Origin: CAIYZT01 sp947461435
Lineage (GTDB): Bacteria; Pseudomonadota; Alphaproteobacteria; Rhodobacterales; Rhodobacteraceae
DNA length: 64,000 nucleotides
Assembly (NCBI GenBank): GCA_965284435.1
Contig: OZ260083.1
Span: 2,976,001 to 3,040,000 of the forward strand
Direction: 5' to 3'
The notes beneath the pieces were generated by a model that was not told where the DNA came from, ran no database searches, and saw nothing but the letters and a program-made list of their open reading frames with translations. Shown here one piece after another: positions 26,641-35,512 of the stretch; within the stretch, counting starts at the first letter, position 1, and each line of letters opens with the position of its first letter. The position numbers were made by a program, and so were the translations under genes.

Positions 26641-27180
26641 CTAGACCCCCGGCAATGTTGCGCCTGAGGTTTTGGTCGCAAGGCCACTGACACCAATCCA
26701 TGCCCCGCCTTTCAACTCCAACCCCAAAACACGGTCTGGGTTCGTCGGCGGAGGCATTACGACACCTTCGAGTTTTCTGAACCCAAATCTGCTGTAATAA
26801 GGTGCATCACCCACCAGCATGACGCGTTCCCATCCAAGTCGACGCGCTTCACCCAAACTTTCGTTGATCAATAGCCCACCCAGACCCTCACCCTGACGAG
26901 TCGGATGGACGGCCACGGGTCCCAATAGCAACACATCCTCGCCGCCCACCTCGATTGGCCAATAACGGATGGCCGCAGCCAGCGCGCCATCATCATCGCG
27001 TAAGGTCAAACACAGGGCGGCCACCGTCGGAACACCGTCGCGCAAGCGATAGCTGGACAAGGCCGTGCGGCCCGGCGAAAAGCAAAGGTCATAAAGTGCC
27101 TCTACTTCCCACCAATCGGCCTCGATCTCTTCTTCCAGCTTATACACGCAGCGGGGCCCCATTTCGAATGGTGGAATCAT
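26641..27180 (-). CDS. GNAT family N-acetyltransferase
   Basis: 179 residues with acetyl-CoA-binding GNAT features: LGPVAVHPTRQGEGLGGLLINESL (motif A with R/Q-x-x-G-x-G/A) followed by GWERVMLVGDAPYYSRFGFRKL. Close relatives are annotated as YhbS-type acetyltransferases. The acyl acceptor is unknown. Confidence 0.85.
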   Translation of the reverse strand: MIPPFEMGPRCVYKLEEEIEADWWEVEALYDLCFSPGRTALSSYRLRDGVPTVAALCLTLRDDDGALAAAIRYWPIEVGGEDVLLLGPVAVHPTRQGEGLGGLLINESLGEARRLGWERVMLVGDAPYYSRFGFRKLEGVVMPPPTNPDRVLGLELKGGAWIGVSGLATKTSGATLPGV

Positions 27181-27269
27181 CTGGCGACGCGGGTAACATG
27201 AGGATAGTGCAGGATCAAACCCTGAAAACCTTCCGCGTGCGCGCGTTACAAAACGGTCATGTCAGCCCC

Positions 27270-27845
27270 ATGTTCTATCGTCCCAAAGATGGCCACGGCC
27301 TCCCACACTCTCCCTTCAACGCTATCGTCGCCCCTCGTCCGATCGGATGGATTTCAACCCGTGGACCGTTGGGTGACAATCTCGCGCCCTATTCCTTCTT
27401 TAATGCCGTAGCCTATGATCCTCCGCAGGTCATCTTCGCTGGGGACTTGAAGGATACCATTCGGAACGTCCAAGACAGCGGTGTCTTTGCTGTGAACGTC
27501 GTCACTGAAACTCTCTGGCAGACGATGAACGCGACTTCGGCCAGTCTTCCGCGAGGTACCGATGAATTCATGCATGCTGGCGTCGAAAAAGCCGAGTGTG
27601 ACACCATTAACTGCCCGCGCGTCGCAGCCTCTCCCGCCACTTTGGAATGCCGATTGCAGCAGATCGTCACTTTGGAAGGAAATGCGGATTTTCTGGCCAT
27701 TGGAACCGTAACGGGTGTGCACATCCGGGATGAATATCTGACTGCGGGGATTTTCGACCTTGCCAAAGTCCGCCCGATGGGTCGGCTCGGTTATAAGGAT
27801 TACGTCGTCGTAGAAACCCTGTTGACACTGAATAGGCCAGACTAG
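27270..27845 (+). CDS. Flavin reductase-like / FMN-binding split-barrel protein
   Basis: 191 residues. The opening MFYRPKDGHGLPHSPFNAIVAPRPIGWISTRG and APYSFFNAVAYDPPQVIFA match the flavin reductase-like FMN-binding family. Members reduce flavin with NAD(P)H or act as FMN oxidoreductases. I chose this start to match the family; an ATG at 27198 would add 24 residues with no family look. Divergent from the GNAT gene. Confidence 0.85.
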   Translation: MFYRPKDGHGLPHSPFNAIVAPRPIGWISTRGPLGDNLAPYSFFNAVAYDPPQVIFAGDLKDTIRNVQDSGVFAVNVVTETLWQTMNATSASLPRGTDEFMHAGVEKAECDTINCPRVAASPATLECRLQQIVTLEGNADFLAIGTVTGVHIRDEYLTAGIFDLAKVRPMGRLGYKDYVVVETLLTLNRPD

Positions 27846-27892
27846 GCAAGCCTCCCCCTGCGGGGACTAAATACCTTTGGCCTCTTGCTCGG

Positions 27893-28588
27893 TCAAAGTG
27901 GGATGATCGGGGGGAAAGCATTCATGTCAGAAAATCGGCAGAAAGCCGGGCGCGCTAGATCCATGATCGGAACGCGGCCACGAAACCAGGCATAAAGTTC
28001 GTCCAGCGCTCGCTGGTAAATGGGCACCGCTGACGCCGGCGGCCAATGCATGGCATAGGCCAAAGTTGTATGAAACTCATACCTGTCATGCTGTGATGTA
28101 CGAAGGCCGAGCTGTTCGGAGAGGGCATCACGCCAGGCACGTGCGAAAACCTCATCTTGGGGCGTCGCTCCCGCCAGGTTAAGTCCAAAGGGGGTAACAC
28201 CCGTGACCTGCATCTTAAAAGGCGGCGGCGCCGCAAAATCTTGAAGGCGACCAACCATTTCCTTGGTCGCAACCTCTAAATCCATCATCGGGTCAATTCC
28301 GACCGGCCAAAAGGACGTTTCGCGCTGGGTTTCGACGACGCCTTCGAAGACGGTCATGTGATAGCTTGCCACATCAGTAAAGGCGAAATGATCGGCATAG
28401 GGCAGACGCTGCAATTCCGCCCGAAGGTCTATCAGCGCTGCCTCTGTCTGAGATCCGGAGATGACTTTTGCCACAATCGTGTTGCCTGCTTCGGGAAGAA
28501 ATCGCCCCGATGTGTCAAACCTTTGGCCCAAACGTTGGCTTGGTTGACCCCCAAACAAAGTGAACTTTTCAATCCAGTCGGTTGCCAT
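27893..28588 (-). CDS. 2H phosphoesterase-like protein (DUF1868)
   Basis: 231 residues. Two H-x-T motifs, ASYHMTVFEG and YEFHTTLAY, are spaced as in 2H phosphoesterases. The remaining sequence (GNTIVAKV, PPFKMQVTGVTPFG) fits the DUF1868 subfamily. RNA or cyclic-phosphate hydrolysis is expected from the fold but the substrate is unknown. I start at MATDWIEKF, with AAGGA nearby upstream, instead of six codons earlier. Confidence 0.78.
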   Translation of the reverse strand: MATDWIEKFTLFGGQPSQRLGQRFDTSGRFLPEAGNTIVAKVISGSQTEAALIDLRAELQRLPYADHFAFTDVASYHMTVFEGVVETQRETSFWPVGIDPMMDLEVATKEMVGRLQDFAAPPPFKMQVTGVTPFGLNLAGATPQDEVFARAWRDALSEQLGLRTSQHDRYEFHTTLAYAMHWPPASAVPIYQRALDELYAWFRGRVPIMDLARPAFCRFSDMNAFPPIIPL

Positions 28589-28673
28589 GGCGCACAATCC
28601 TTGCAAGTTTGCAGGAAGCTAGGATCTTTGCGTAACATCAAGATGAACCGGCAGGACATATTGCAGGTAAGAC

Positions 28674-29516
28674 TTAGTCGTCTCCGCCCAACTCGGCCCA
28701 AATGTCTTTGACCCAGCCCTTGATCATCTGTGCCTCAAGCCAGCGGTTCGACATTTCGCGCCCGTCAGGACCGGTCATGGCATATTCAGGGGGCCCCAGT
28801 TCGCACAGAAAAATGCAATCGCCGTCGGTGTTGCGGGCCCGCCAATCGGCCAGCCCCTCACGCCACCAGCCCTTGAACAAGGTGACCCACTTTTGATGTT
28901 GCGGAAAATCGAGTTGAAGCTGGATCTGCTGGCGGCTTGCCACCCTTCCTTGAAAGCTGTCCGACCGTCGCAAGATCCGGCTCATCAATCCCATGTCATA
29001 ATCCGACAAGGGAAACCAAAACTCTCGGTCCACAACGAAATGGGAAAGGTCCGCGCAGATCCGCATACTTGGAACCCGATCCAACAGCTGCAACGTCACA
29101 TACAGATCGTTGGTAATGCAGTTGCGATGGGTTTCAAATTGAACTGGAACCCCAATCTTGTGGGACATTTCAATCCATGTCTCGATCACAGGCACCATAT
29201 CCTCCAAGGCCAACGGCATGACTTGCCCAATCACGTCCACGAAAGGTGAACCGAAATCTTTCGCCATGCGCAAAGTGTCGTCCAGACTTTCAATCGTTTT
29301 GGGAAAAGCCACGATCAGAGGCGTCAAACGATGTTTCTCCATATGGGGTCGTACTGCGTGGGCCACCGCAACATCTGAAGCCCCCAAATCAATGGCCATT
29401 CCATCGAACCCGGCTTGTGCCACCATCTCGCACACCTGATCATGGGGAAGTTTGACTCCCGTTTGATCATGCGGCTGCATTGCCCAAAGCGATGTATAGA
29501 CTTTCAGTTTTCTCAT
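28674..29516 (-). CDS. TIM-barrel sugar isomerase/epimerase-like protein
   Basis: 280 residues. The AP-endonuclease 2/xylose-isomerase-like barrel is suggested by KVYTSLWAMQPHD, FDGMAIDLG, IGVPVQFETHRN and RICADLSHF, with conserved Glu, His and Asp placed for metal binding. The substrate is not identifiable. Its ATG overlaps the stop of the preceding desaturase gene by ATGA, so the two are translated together. Confidence 0.78.
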   Translation of the reverse strand: MRKLKVYTSLWAMQPHDQTGVKLPHDQVCEMVAQAGFDGMAIDLGASDVAVAHAVRPHMEKHRLTPLIVAFPKTIESLDDTLRMAKDFGSPFVDVIGQVMPLALEDMVPVIETWIEMSHKIGVPVQFETHRNCITNDLYVTLQLLDRVPSMRICADLSHFVVDREFWFPLSDYDMGLMSRILRRSDSFQGRVASRQQIQLQLDFPQHQKWVTLFKGWWREGLADWRARNTDGDCIFLCELGPPEYAMTGPDGREMSNRWLEAQMIKGWVKDIWAELGGDD

Positions 29517-30496
29517 TCTGCGGCCACTCGGCGGGTGCGGCCCCCGGCTGCTGGCAGAACCCAAACCTCATTCATCGGATATTGCCCTTCATCCTTCGCC
29601 ATCAGTTTGCTGATCACTTCGATCTGAAACTCTATCCATCCCATGCGATGAACAGTCCCGGCCGCCGCCTCGATCTTGTCGTTCAAACGCCGCAGCTTCC
29701 AAAACGGTACAGCAGGAAAGGTATGGTGTGCCGTGTGGTAAGGCATTTGCCAGCACAGCCAGCGGAACAGAGTATTCGTCCGGGTAGACCTTGTGTTTTC
29801 CAGAATATCGTCTTCGTGGCTAAGTCCGAGGTGTTCGATCGTATTTTGAAGTTGGTGCACTGGCTTGGTCAACACCATCGGGATCAACCAAAAGGTCAGG
29901 GGCGCCCAAGACCCAACAACAAGCGCGACTGCGGCAATCAATCCATAGCCAAGAAGATGGATCCGGCTCTCACGGATAACCTTATTCTCTTCCTCCGCCC
30001 TGATGTAGGGTTCGATGATGATGCCCCGCGCACGGCGCACCACGCCGAAAACCCTATTTCGCCAATAGGTTACGCCAAACAGCCACAAAAGATAGGTCCC
30101 GATTGTGTAGGGCTCTCGCACCAGTTCGCCATCTTTTTCCCAGTTTTGCGTATGCTGATGATGGGCGAAATGCATGATTTGATCGTAATCGCGCGGAAAG
30201 ATTTGAACGAACCCAATGGCCCGACCGAAAATTTCGTTCAGCACCCGTGTTTTGAACACTGTGGCGTGGCTCAACTCGTGTTGGGCGGCATAAAGGAAAT
30301 TCAACAAAACCCCTAAGACAAAGCCGGTCAGCAAAACCCACAGACTTCCCATCGCGAATGCATGCATCACGCCCACCAAAGCAATGGCGGCCAAATGGCC
30401 AAGCATCTGCGCCCAGCCCTTAGCGTCTGATCGTTCCGTCAAAGCCCGAAGTTCTGATGGCGTCAGTAGTTGTCGACGGGAAAAGCTGGCGTCCAT
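29513..30496 (-). CDS. Fatty acid desaturase family protein
   Basis: 327 residues with about four membrane segments and the histidine boxes of membrane di-iron desaturases: HELSHAT, HFAHHQHTQN and PYHTAHHTFP. Substrate may be a fatty acyl lipid or another molecule; boxes alone cannot say. I prefer the second ATG (MDASFSRR) because GGAG lies 6 nt ahead, while the first ATG (30508) has its purine run too close. It overlaps the TIM-barrel gene. Confidence 0.85.
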   Translation of the reverse strand: MDASFSRRQLLTPSELRALTERSDAKGWAQMLGHLAAIALVGVMHAFAMGSLWVLLTGFVLGVLLNFLYAAQHELSHATVFKTRVLNEIFGRAIGFVQIFPRDYDQIMHFAHHQHTQNWEKDGELVREPYTIGTYLLWLFGVTYWRNRVFGVVRRARGIIIEPYIRAEEENKVIRESRIHLLGYGLIAAVALVVGSWAPLTFWLIPMVLTKPVHQLQNTIEHLGLSHEDDILENTRSTRTNTLFRWLCWQMPYHTAHHTFPAVPFWKLRRLNDKIEAAAGTVHRMGWIEFQIEVISKLMAKDEGQYPMNEVWVLPAAGGRTRRVAAE

Positions 30497-30626
30497 TGGG
30501 TTCTCCATTCCTTTGAAACGACACTAGCGTTGTTTCTGGCAAGGGCAAAAGATTTCTCCATTGGGTGTAACGGCAGCTGCGAACAGGATATTCGAAATGC
30601 CTTACAGGCTTAAAATCATGATTTCA

Positions 30627-31805
30627 TTATATTGCGCCCCGGAGCCACCGTGTGACAATTGGCATTGTCAAAACGGTACTTCCGAGCGCCATCAAAAGCA
30701 GCGCTGTAAAAGTCGAAGATGCGATGATCTCTCGGTCCAGAAGGACATTTGCGAAAATGATCATGATCAATGCCTTGGTTTGCAACAACCATCCGATTCC
30801 CCATGCCTGACCTTTCGGCCAATCGAGAATCCGCCCAGCCAGTGAAACGCCCAATAGCTTACCCAGCACAGAGGCAACCAAAAGAATCCCTGCTGCCCCC
30901 AAAACTCCCAATCCGCCCATTTCCCATGAGGTGCGCAGCCCGGTGGACAAGAAAAACACCGGCATGAAGCCTAGAAGCAACACGCGCCGAAACTGCACGA
31001 GAGCGTCCTCGCCCAGCCATTCAGAGTCCAGGACAACTCCCGCCAAAAATGCCCCGACGATGTAATGAAGCCCGGCCCAATCGGCCCCCAGCGCCATCGC
31101 CGCCAACCAGATCAGCGCCACCGGCCATCGGTCACGCACTTCCAACCGTGACATGGCCCAACGCAGTGCAACGGCAGCACCAACGAACAGCACCAAAAAG
31201 ACGGCCTGACGCCCTAAGCGTTCCCAATCCAGCAAGATCAGAGCCAGCACAGCCCAAATTGCCAGATCGTCCAAGCTTGCATAACGCAAGACGCGTTGGC
31301 CTAACGGCTGCCGCAACAGGCCAAGTTGTTCAAGAAACAAGATCAAAATGGGCAAGGCCGTAACAGCACACGCCATACCCAGCCCCAAGATAACTTGCCA
31401 CTCGGCACCCTTGGGACCAACCCAACCGGGCCAGCCCAGCATGACAGCCCCTGCCGCCGAACCCATCGCCAAAGGCACAATCAAGGCAAGCCCCGAGGTG
31501 ACCAATGTGTCACGCCGGGCCGACCACGCCGCCGAAAGATTCAATTCTACTCCGGCCAGAAAAACAAAAAGCATGACCGACCACCATGCGATGCCGTTCA
31601 ACGCCGTAACCACCTCTGGCCGAAACACGAAGGCATAATAGCTTGGATAGGCCGCACCCAAAATACCGGGCCCGAGAATGACCCCACCTAGAATTTGCAG
31701 CACGACCAAGGGGAGTGTTGTCAGGCCGCCAAGGCTCCGCCAAAGCAGCCAAGGGAAGGAAAATATCAACGCCAAGGCAATCAAAAAAACTTCAGTCGTC
31801 GTCAT
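30627..31805 (-). CDS. Cation:proton antiporter (CPA2/KefB-like)
   Basis: 392 residues and about 12 hydrophobic segments. Typical signatures are LQILGGVILGPGILG, FLAGVELNL, YASLDDLAIWAVLALI and GLHYIVGAFLAGVVLD. It probably exchanges Na+ or K+ for protons across the inner membrane. I start at MTTTEVFL with AAGGGA ahead; the longer frame from 32027 runs into the divergent P450. The C-terminal TrkA domain seen in KefB is absent. Confidence 0.88.
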   Translation of the reverse strand: MTTTEVFLIALALIFSFPWLLWRSLGGLTTLPLVVLQILGGVILGPGILGAAYPSYYAFVFRPEVVTALNGIAWWSVMLFVFLAGVELNLSAAWSARRDTLVTSGLALIVPLAMGSAAGAVMLGWPGWVGPKGAEWQVILGLGMACAVTALPILILFLEQLGLLRQPLGQRVLRYASLDDLAIWAVLALILLDWERLGRQAVFLVLFVGAAVALRWAMSRLEVRDRWPVALIWLAAMALGADWAGLHYIVGAFLAGVVLDSEWLGEDALVQFRRVLLLGFMPVFFLSTGLRTSWEMGGLGVLGAAGILLVASVLGKLLGVSLAGRILDWPKGQAWGIGWLLQTKALIMIIFANVLLDREIIASSTFTALLLMALGSTVLTMPIVTRWLRGAI

Positions 31806-31906
31806 GCACAAATCCCTTTTGGGATGTTTTATGCCACCGCAAATGACACGTCCACCACTTGCCAGATAGTCTTGATTGGTGAAGGATCGTTCATAGGAGG
31901 TCAGCC

Positions 31907-33079
31907 ATGTCTTTTGCCCAAACGATCCATGTTGAAGATCTAGAGCGCGATCCCTTTCCAATCTACGCGCGGCTTCGGACCAAACAACCGATTGTCGAAG
32001 TTTCCGCTGCCAATTGCTGGTTCGCAACCCGGTGGCGCGACATCGAATTGATCGCCCGTTCGCCAGACTTTACCGCCGTTTCGGACGACGCGCCGGTCAA
32101 TGACGCCTTTGGTCGTCCAAATATTCTGACGACCGAAGGCGCCGAGCATGCGGAACTCCGCGGAGGCATTGAGCCGCATTACCGCCCAAAACGCGTTGCA
32201 GATTACATCGAAACACTGGTTCGTCCGATCGCCGAAGCACAATTGGCCGCGTTTCACCATTCTGGCTCAACCGACCTTTTAACCCAATATTTTGAACCAA
32301 TCTCTGCGCTGTCGCTCGCTCGATCTTTTGGATTTGACGACGTGGACGCATCGACATTGCGCCGTTGGTTTCATGGTCTTTCCCAAGGCGCGATCAACTT
32401 TGAAAAAGACCCCGCCCGTGCCGCGATCTGCGCCCAAACCGTTGCAGAAATTGATGCAATTGCACTTCCCTTGTTGGAGCGGCTTGCAAAGTCGCCGAAC
32501 CAATCCCCGCTGTCGCATATGCTGCATTCCTCCCTGCCCCATGGGACGACACGCAGCCCTGAGCAGATCTTGCCATCCGTACGCATCACCCTTTTGGGCG
32601 GCATGCAGGAACCGGGACACGGCGCCGCGAACCTACTTGTGGGTCTGCTGCAAGCGCCAGATCAGTTTGCTTCACTGCGTGGCGATCTCGATCGTCTTTT
32701 GCCACGTGCAATCGACGAAGGGCTGCGCTGGATCGCGCCCATCGGAACGATGATGCGAACCGCCATTCGAGATACAGAAGTGTCAGGGATCACAGTTCCG
32801 AAGGGGACACCGATTTCCTGTATTTTCGCGTCTGCCAACCGAGATGAGACACGTTGGGATAATCCTGATGTTTTCAACATCCACCGTGCACCAAAAGCGC
32901 ACATGTCTTTTGGTCAGGGCGCGCATTTTTGTGCTGGAAAGTGGTTTGCCAAAGCACAGATTGAGATCGCCTTGCGCGTCCTTTTTGCGGCCCACCCCCA
33001 GATCGCCTTTGCCGACGGCCCACCAGAATTTCGAGGATGGGAATTCCGGGCGCCATTGCATTTGAACGTGACCCTTTAA
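31907..33079 (+). CDS. Cytochrome P450
   Basis: 390 residues, soluble bacterial P450. The heme-binding loop is FGQGAHFCAGKWFAK with the ligand Cys near residue 344. ExxR is present as DEGLRW. The I-helix reads LLGGMQEPGHG, so the usual acid-threonine pair is replaced by Glu-Pro. AGGAGG precedes the ATG. It diverges from the antiporter gene and converges on the DMSP lyase gene. The substrate is unknown, and no ferredoxin lies nearby. Confidence 0.88.
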   Translation: MSFAQTIHVEDLERDPFPIYARLRTKQPIVEVSAANCWFATRWRDIELIARSPDFTAVSDDAPVNDAFGRPNILTTEGAEHAELRGGIEPHYRPKRVADYIETLVRPIAEAQLAAFHHSGSTDLLTQYFEPISALSLARSFGFDDVDASTLRRWFHGLSQGAINFEKDPARAAICAQTVAEIDAIALPLLERLAKSPNQSPLSHMLHSSLPHGTTRSPEQILPSVRITLLGGMQEPGHGAANLLVGLLQAPDQFASLRGDLDRLLPRAIDEGLRWIAPIGTMMRTAIRDTEVSGITVPKGTPISCIFASANRDETRWDNPDVFNIHRAPKAHMSFGQGAHFCAGKWFAKAQIEIALRVLFAAHPQIAFADGPPEFRGWEFRAPLHLNVTL

Positions 33080-33149
33080 GAGGGCCATCGCTGGCCGGCC
33101 TGAACACATCACTGATGAATAAAGCCCAATAGGCGGGCAAAATCTGTGA

Positions 33150-33719
33150 TCAGCTATCCAAAAATATTGATTTAGCGGCCAGATCTCCGCCTCGCCACAA
33201 GTATAGTGCCGCAAGACCTTCTGCACCGGTTCGCATTCCATGCGGCATCCATGACGGATGATGGATAACGCTGCCGATTTCCTTGGGGCAAAATTCTTCC
33301 TCGGCCCTCATCCATTCGGCTGCTCCGGCAATGGGAATATAAACTTCTTCAGCCGCATGAGCATGGGCGGGATAAGTGACCCCCGGACCCAAAAGCAAGA
33401 CACCGCATGCGATCGTTGTGCTGGGGACCGGGCCACGAAATCCGATGAACTCTGACCATCCATAGCCCTGCAAGAATGCTTCGCTCATCTCTGCTGCTTG
33501 ATAGGTTTGCCGCCAGGATAACCCAGGCTGTCCCTGCAGGGCCGTCCAAATCTTAGCAGTCTGGTCAGACGGTCTTAGAACGTTCAAAATGCTGCAGACC
33601 GGCAAACGGGACGGGGTTACCGCGCGCTGCGCTTCTTCCAAGGGCCAGTCGCTTAGAAATGGCGCAGCCGCCCGAGAGCCCGTGAGCATGGCTTTGACCT
33701 CGTCCAAAAGCTGCTTCAT
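33150..33719 (-). CDS. dddQ: Dimethylsulfoniopropionate lyase, cupin type (DddQ-like)
   Basis: 189 residues. The cupin motif reads GPGVTYPAHAHAAEEVYIPIAG with His119, His121, Glu125 and Tyr127, followed by HHPSWMPHGMRTG with His160. These match the metal site of DddQ/DddL-type DMSP lyases, which split DMSP to dimethyl sulfide and acrylate. I start at MKQLLDEV because AAGGAGCAGG lies just ahead. It faces the P450 gene and diverges from mtnP. Symbol is by pattern; DddL or another cupin lyase is possible. Confidence 0.8.
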   Translation of the reverse strand: MKQLLDEVKAMLTGSRAAAPFLSDWPLEEAQRAVTPSRLPVCSILNVLRPSDQTAKIWTALQGQPGLSWRQTYQAAEMSEAFLQGYGWSEFIGFRGPVPSTTIACGVLLLGPGVTYPAHAHAAEEVYIPIAGAAEWMRAEEEFCPKEIGSVIHHPSWMPHGMRTGAEGLAALYLWRGGDLAAKSIFLDS

Positions 33720-33910
33720 TTCCTGCTCCTTCGTGGAAACGTCGTTGTTACCGACAGTGAAATGGTTAAACCAAAGATGGCGGAAATCCCGAATAATCGG
33801 CAATCGATCAAATCAAACATATTGATTTTTCAATAGGTCGCAATCTGCACAGATCTGGACACCCCCATTCACTGACCCTAAACTGCGGTGGAACCTGTCA
33901 GGAGCCGCCC

Positions 33911-34780
33911 TTGTCCACACCTATGCTTGGCATTATCGGCGGCTCTGGACTATACAATATTGAGGGCCTGGGCGATGCTAAATGGGTCACTGTGACATCG
34001 CCATGGGGCAAACCATCTGACCAGATTTTGGTTGGACGCTTGCACAACTTGCCGGTGGCCTTTCTGCCCCGCCACGGGCGCGGACATATCCACACCCCGA
34101 CTTCTGTGCCGTACCGGGCCAATATTGACGCGCTCAAACGGCTTGGATGCACAGACCTTCTTGCCGTCTCCGCAGTGGGAAGCCTTCGCGCAGATTTCAA
34201 ACCCGGTCACTTTGTCTTAGTTGATCAATACATCGACCGCACCTATGCCCGAGAGAAATCTTTCTTCGGACCCGGTTGCGTTGCGCATGTTTCGCTCGCC
34301 CATCCAACCTGCCAACGCCTTTCCACGGCCGTTCGTGCCGCAGCCATCTCCTGCGGCACGACAGTGCACAGCGATGCAACATATCTAGCGATGGAAGGGC
34401 CGCAATTTTCGACCCTCGCAGAAAGCCGACTGTATCGGTCATGGGGAGCGGATGTGATCGGGATGACTGGCATGCCAGAAGCCAAGCTCGCTCGAGAAGC
34501 AGAACTTTGTTATGCCTCGCTTTCAATGGTCACTGACTTTGACTGCTGGCACAGCGGCCATTCTGCCGTAGAGGTGAGTGACGTCTTGAAAACGCTCGCG
34601 GCAAATGCATTGGCCGCGAGCAGCACGGTCAACACCCTTGCGATGACGTTACCAAACGGCCGCGATATCTGCCCGCACGGCTGTAACCATGCGCTAAGCC
34701 ACGCGCTGATCACAGCACCCGAAAAACGCGACCCCGATCTGATGGCGAAACTCGATTGCATCGCGGGCCGGGTTCTTTAA
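33911..34780 (+). CDS. mtnP: S-methyl-5'-thioadenosine phosphorylase
   Basis: 289 residues, starting with TTG after GGAG. It phosphorolyses methylthioadenosine to adenine and methylthioribose-1-phosphate. Family marks are MLGIIGGSGLYNI, LPRHGRGHIHTP (phosphate site) and GPQFSTLAESRLYR plus GMTGMPEAKLAREAELCYA. It is followed at 10 bp by apt, which recycles the adenine produced, a natural pairing. A later in-frame ATG (MLGIIGG, five codons on) is the alternative start. Confidence 0.95.
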   Translation: MSTPMLGIIGGSGLYNIEGLGDAKWVTVTSPWGKPSDQILVGRLHNLPVAFLPRHGRGHIHTPTSVPYRANIDALKRLGCTDLLAVSAVGSLRADFKPGHFVLVDQYIDRTYAREKSFFGPGCVAHVSLAHPTCQRLSTAVRAAAISCGTTVHSDATYLAMEGPQFSTLAESRLYRSWGADVIGMTGMPEAKLAREAELCYASLSMVTDFDCWHSGHSAVEVSDVLKTLAANALAASSTVNTLAMTLPNGRDICPHGCNHALSHALITAPEKRDPDLMAKLDCIAGRVL

Positions 34781-34790
34781 AGGACTGACT

Positions 34791-35324
34791 ATGAAAAAGA
34801 CCGTCAAAGACTACATCCGAACCATCGTAGACTTCCCCCATGAAGGGATATTGTTCCGCGATGTAACCACCTTATTTGCCGATCCGCGTGGTTTCCGGAT
34901 GTGCGTGGATCAGCTTCTGGCGCCCTATGCAGGCATCAGGGTCGATAAGGTCGTTGGTTTAGAGGCGCGGGGATTTATCTTGGGCGGCGCTGTTGCTCAT
35001 CAACTGTCCACAGGTTTCGTCCCGATCCGCAAGAAAGGTAAGTTACCCGGACAAACGATCAGCCAAGCCTATACACTGGAATATGGAGAAGCTGTGGTCG
35101 AGGTGCATGAAGACGCCATGCACCCAGGCGAACGCATCTTGCTTGTGGACGATCTGCTGGCAACTGGCGGCACCGCAGAAGCCGGGATAAAACTGATCGA
35201 ACGTCTGGGGGCGCATGTAATCGGCTGTGCCTTCGTGGTTGACCTTCCCGATCTTGGCGGGCGCAGAAAGCTTCAATCCATGGGAATGGACGTTCATACC
35301 CTGTGCGAATTTGAGGGGCTTTAA
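34791..35324 (+). CDS. apt: Adenine phosphoribosyltransferase
   Basis: 177 residues. It makes AMP from adenine and PRPP. The PRPP-binding loop is ERILLVDDLLATGGTAEAG; the opening DYIRTIVDFPHEGILFRDVT is standard. It uses AAAGGA as ribosome-binding site. Directly after mtnP it completes salvage of adenine from methylthioadenosine. Confidence 0.97.
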   Translation: MKKTVKDYIRTIVDFPHEGILFRDVTTLFADPRGFRMCVDQLLAPYAGIRVDKVVGLEARGFILGGAVAHQLSTGFVPIRKKGKLPGQTISQAYTLEYGEAVVEVHEDAMHPGERILLVDDLLATGGTAEAGIKLIERLGAHVIGCAFVVDLPDLGGRRKLQSMGMDVHTLCEFEGL

Positions 35325-35512
35325 AGACGTTTCGCTTAACGGCTTCTTTACGCCTCGCAAGATAGAGTGAGTCGCATCCGGACTTCACACCGGATAGCTG
35401 GACGCTGCTTGCAATCACACGTTCCAGACACACCCCAGCGCCCTGTCCTTACCCGGCAGGGCGCACCCAATTCAGGGGCTGCGTTGTGGCATCAAAAGAA
35501 CGGGGCTAAAAA

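Noticed and set aside
29480..30316. Plus-strand frame of 278 codons
   Set aside because: It is antisense to the desaturase whose histidine boxes are intact.
31907..33719. P450 and DMSP lyase as a single sulfur-compound operon
   Set aside because: The genes converge on opposite strands and cannot share a transcript.
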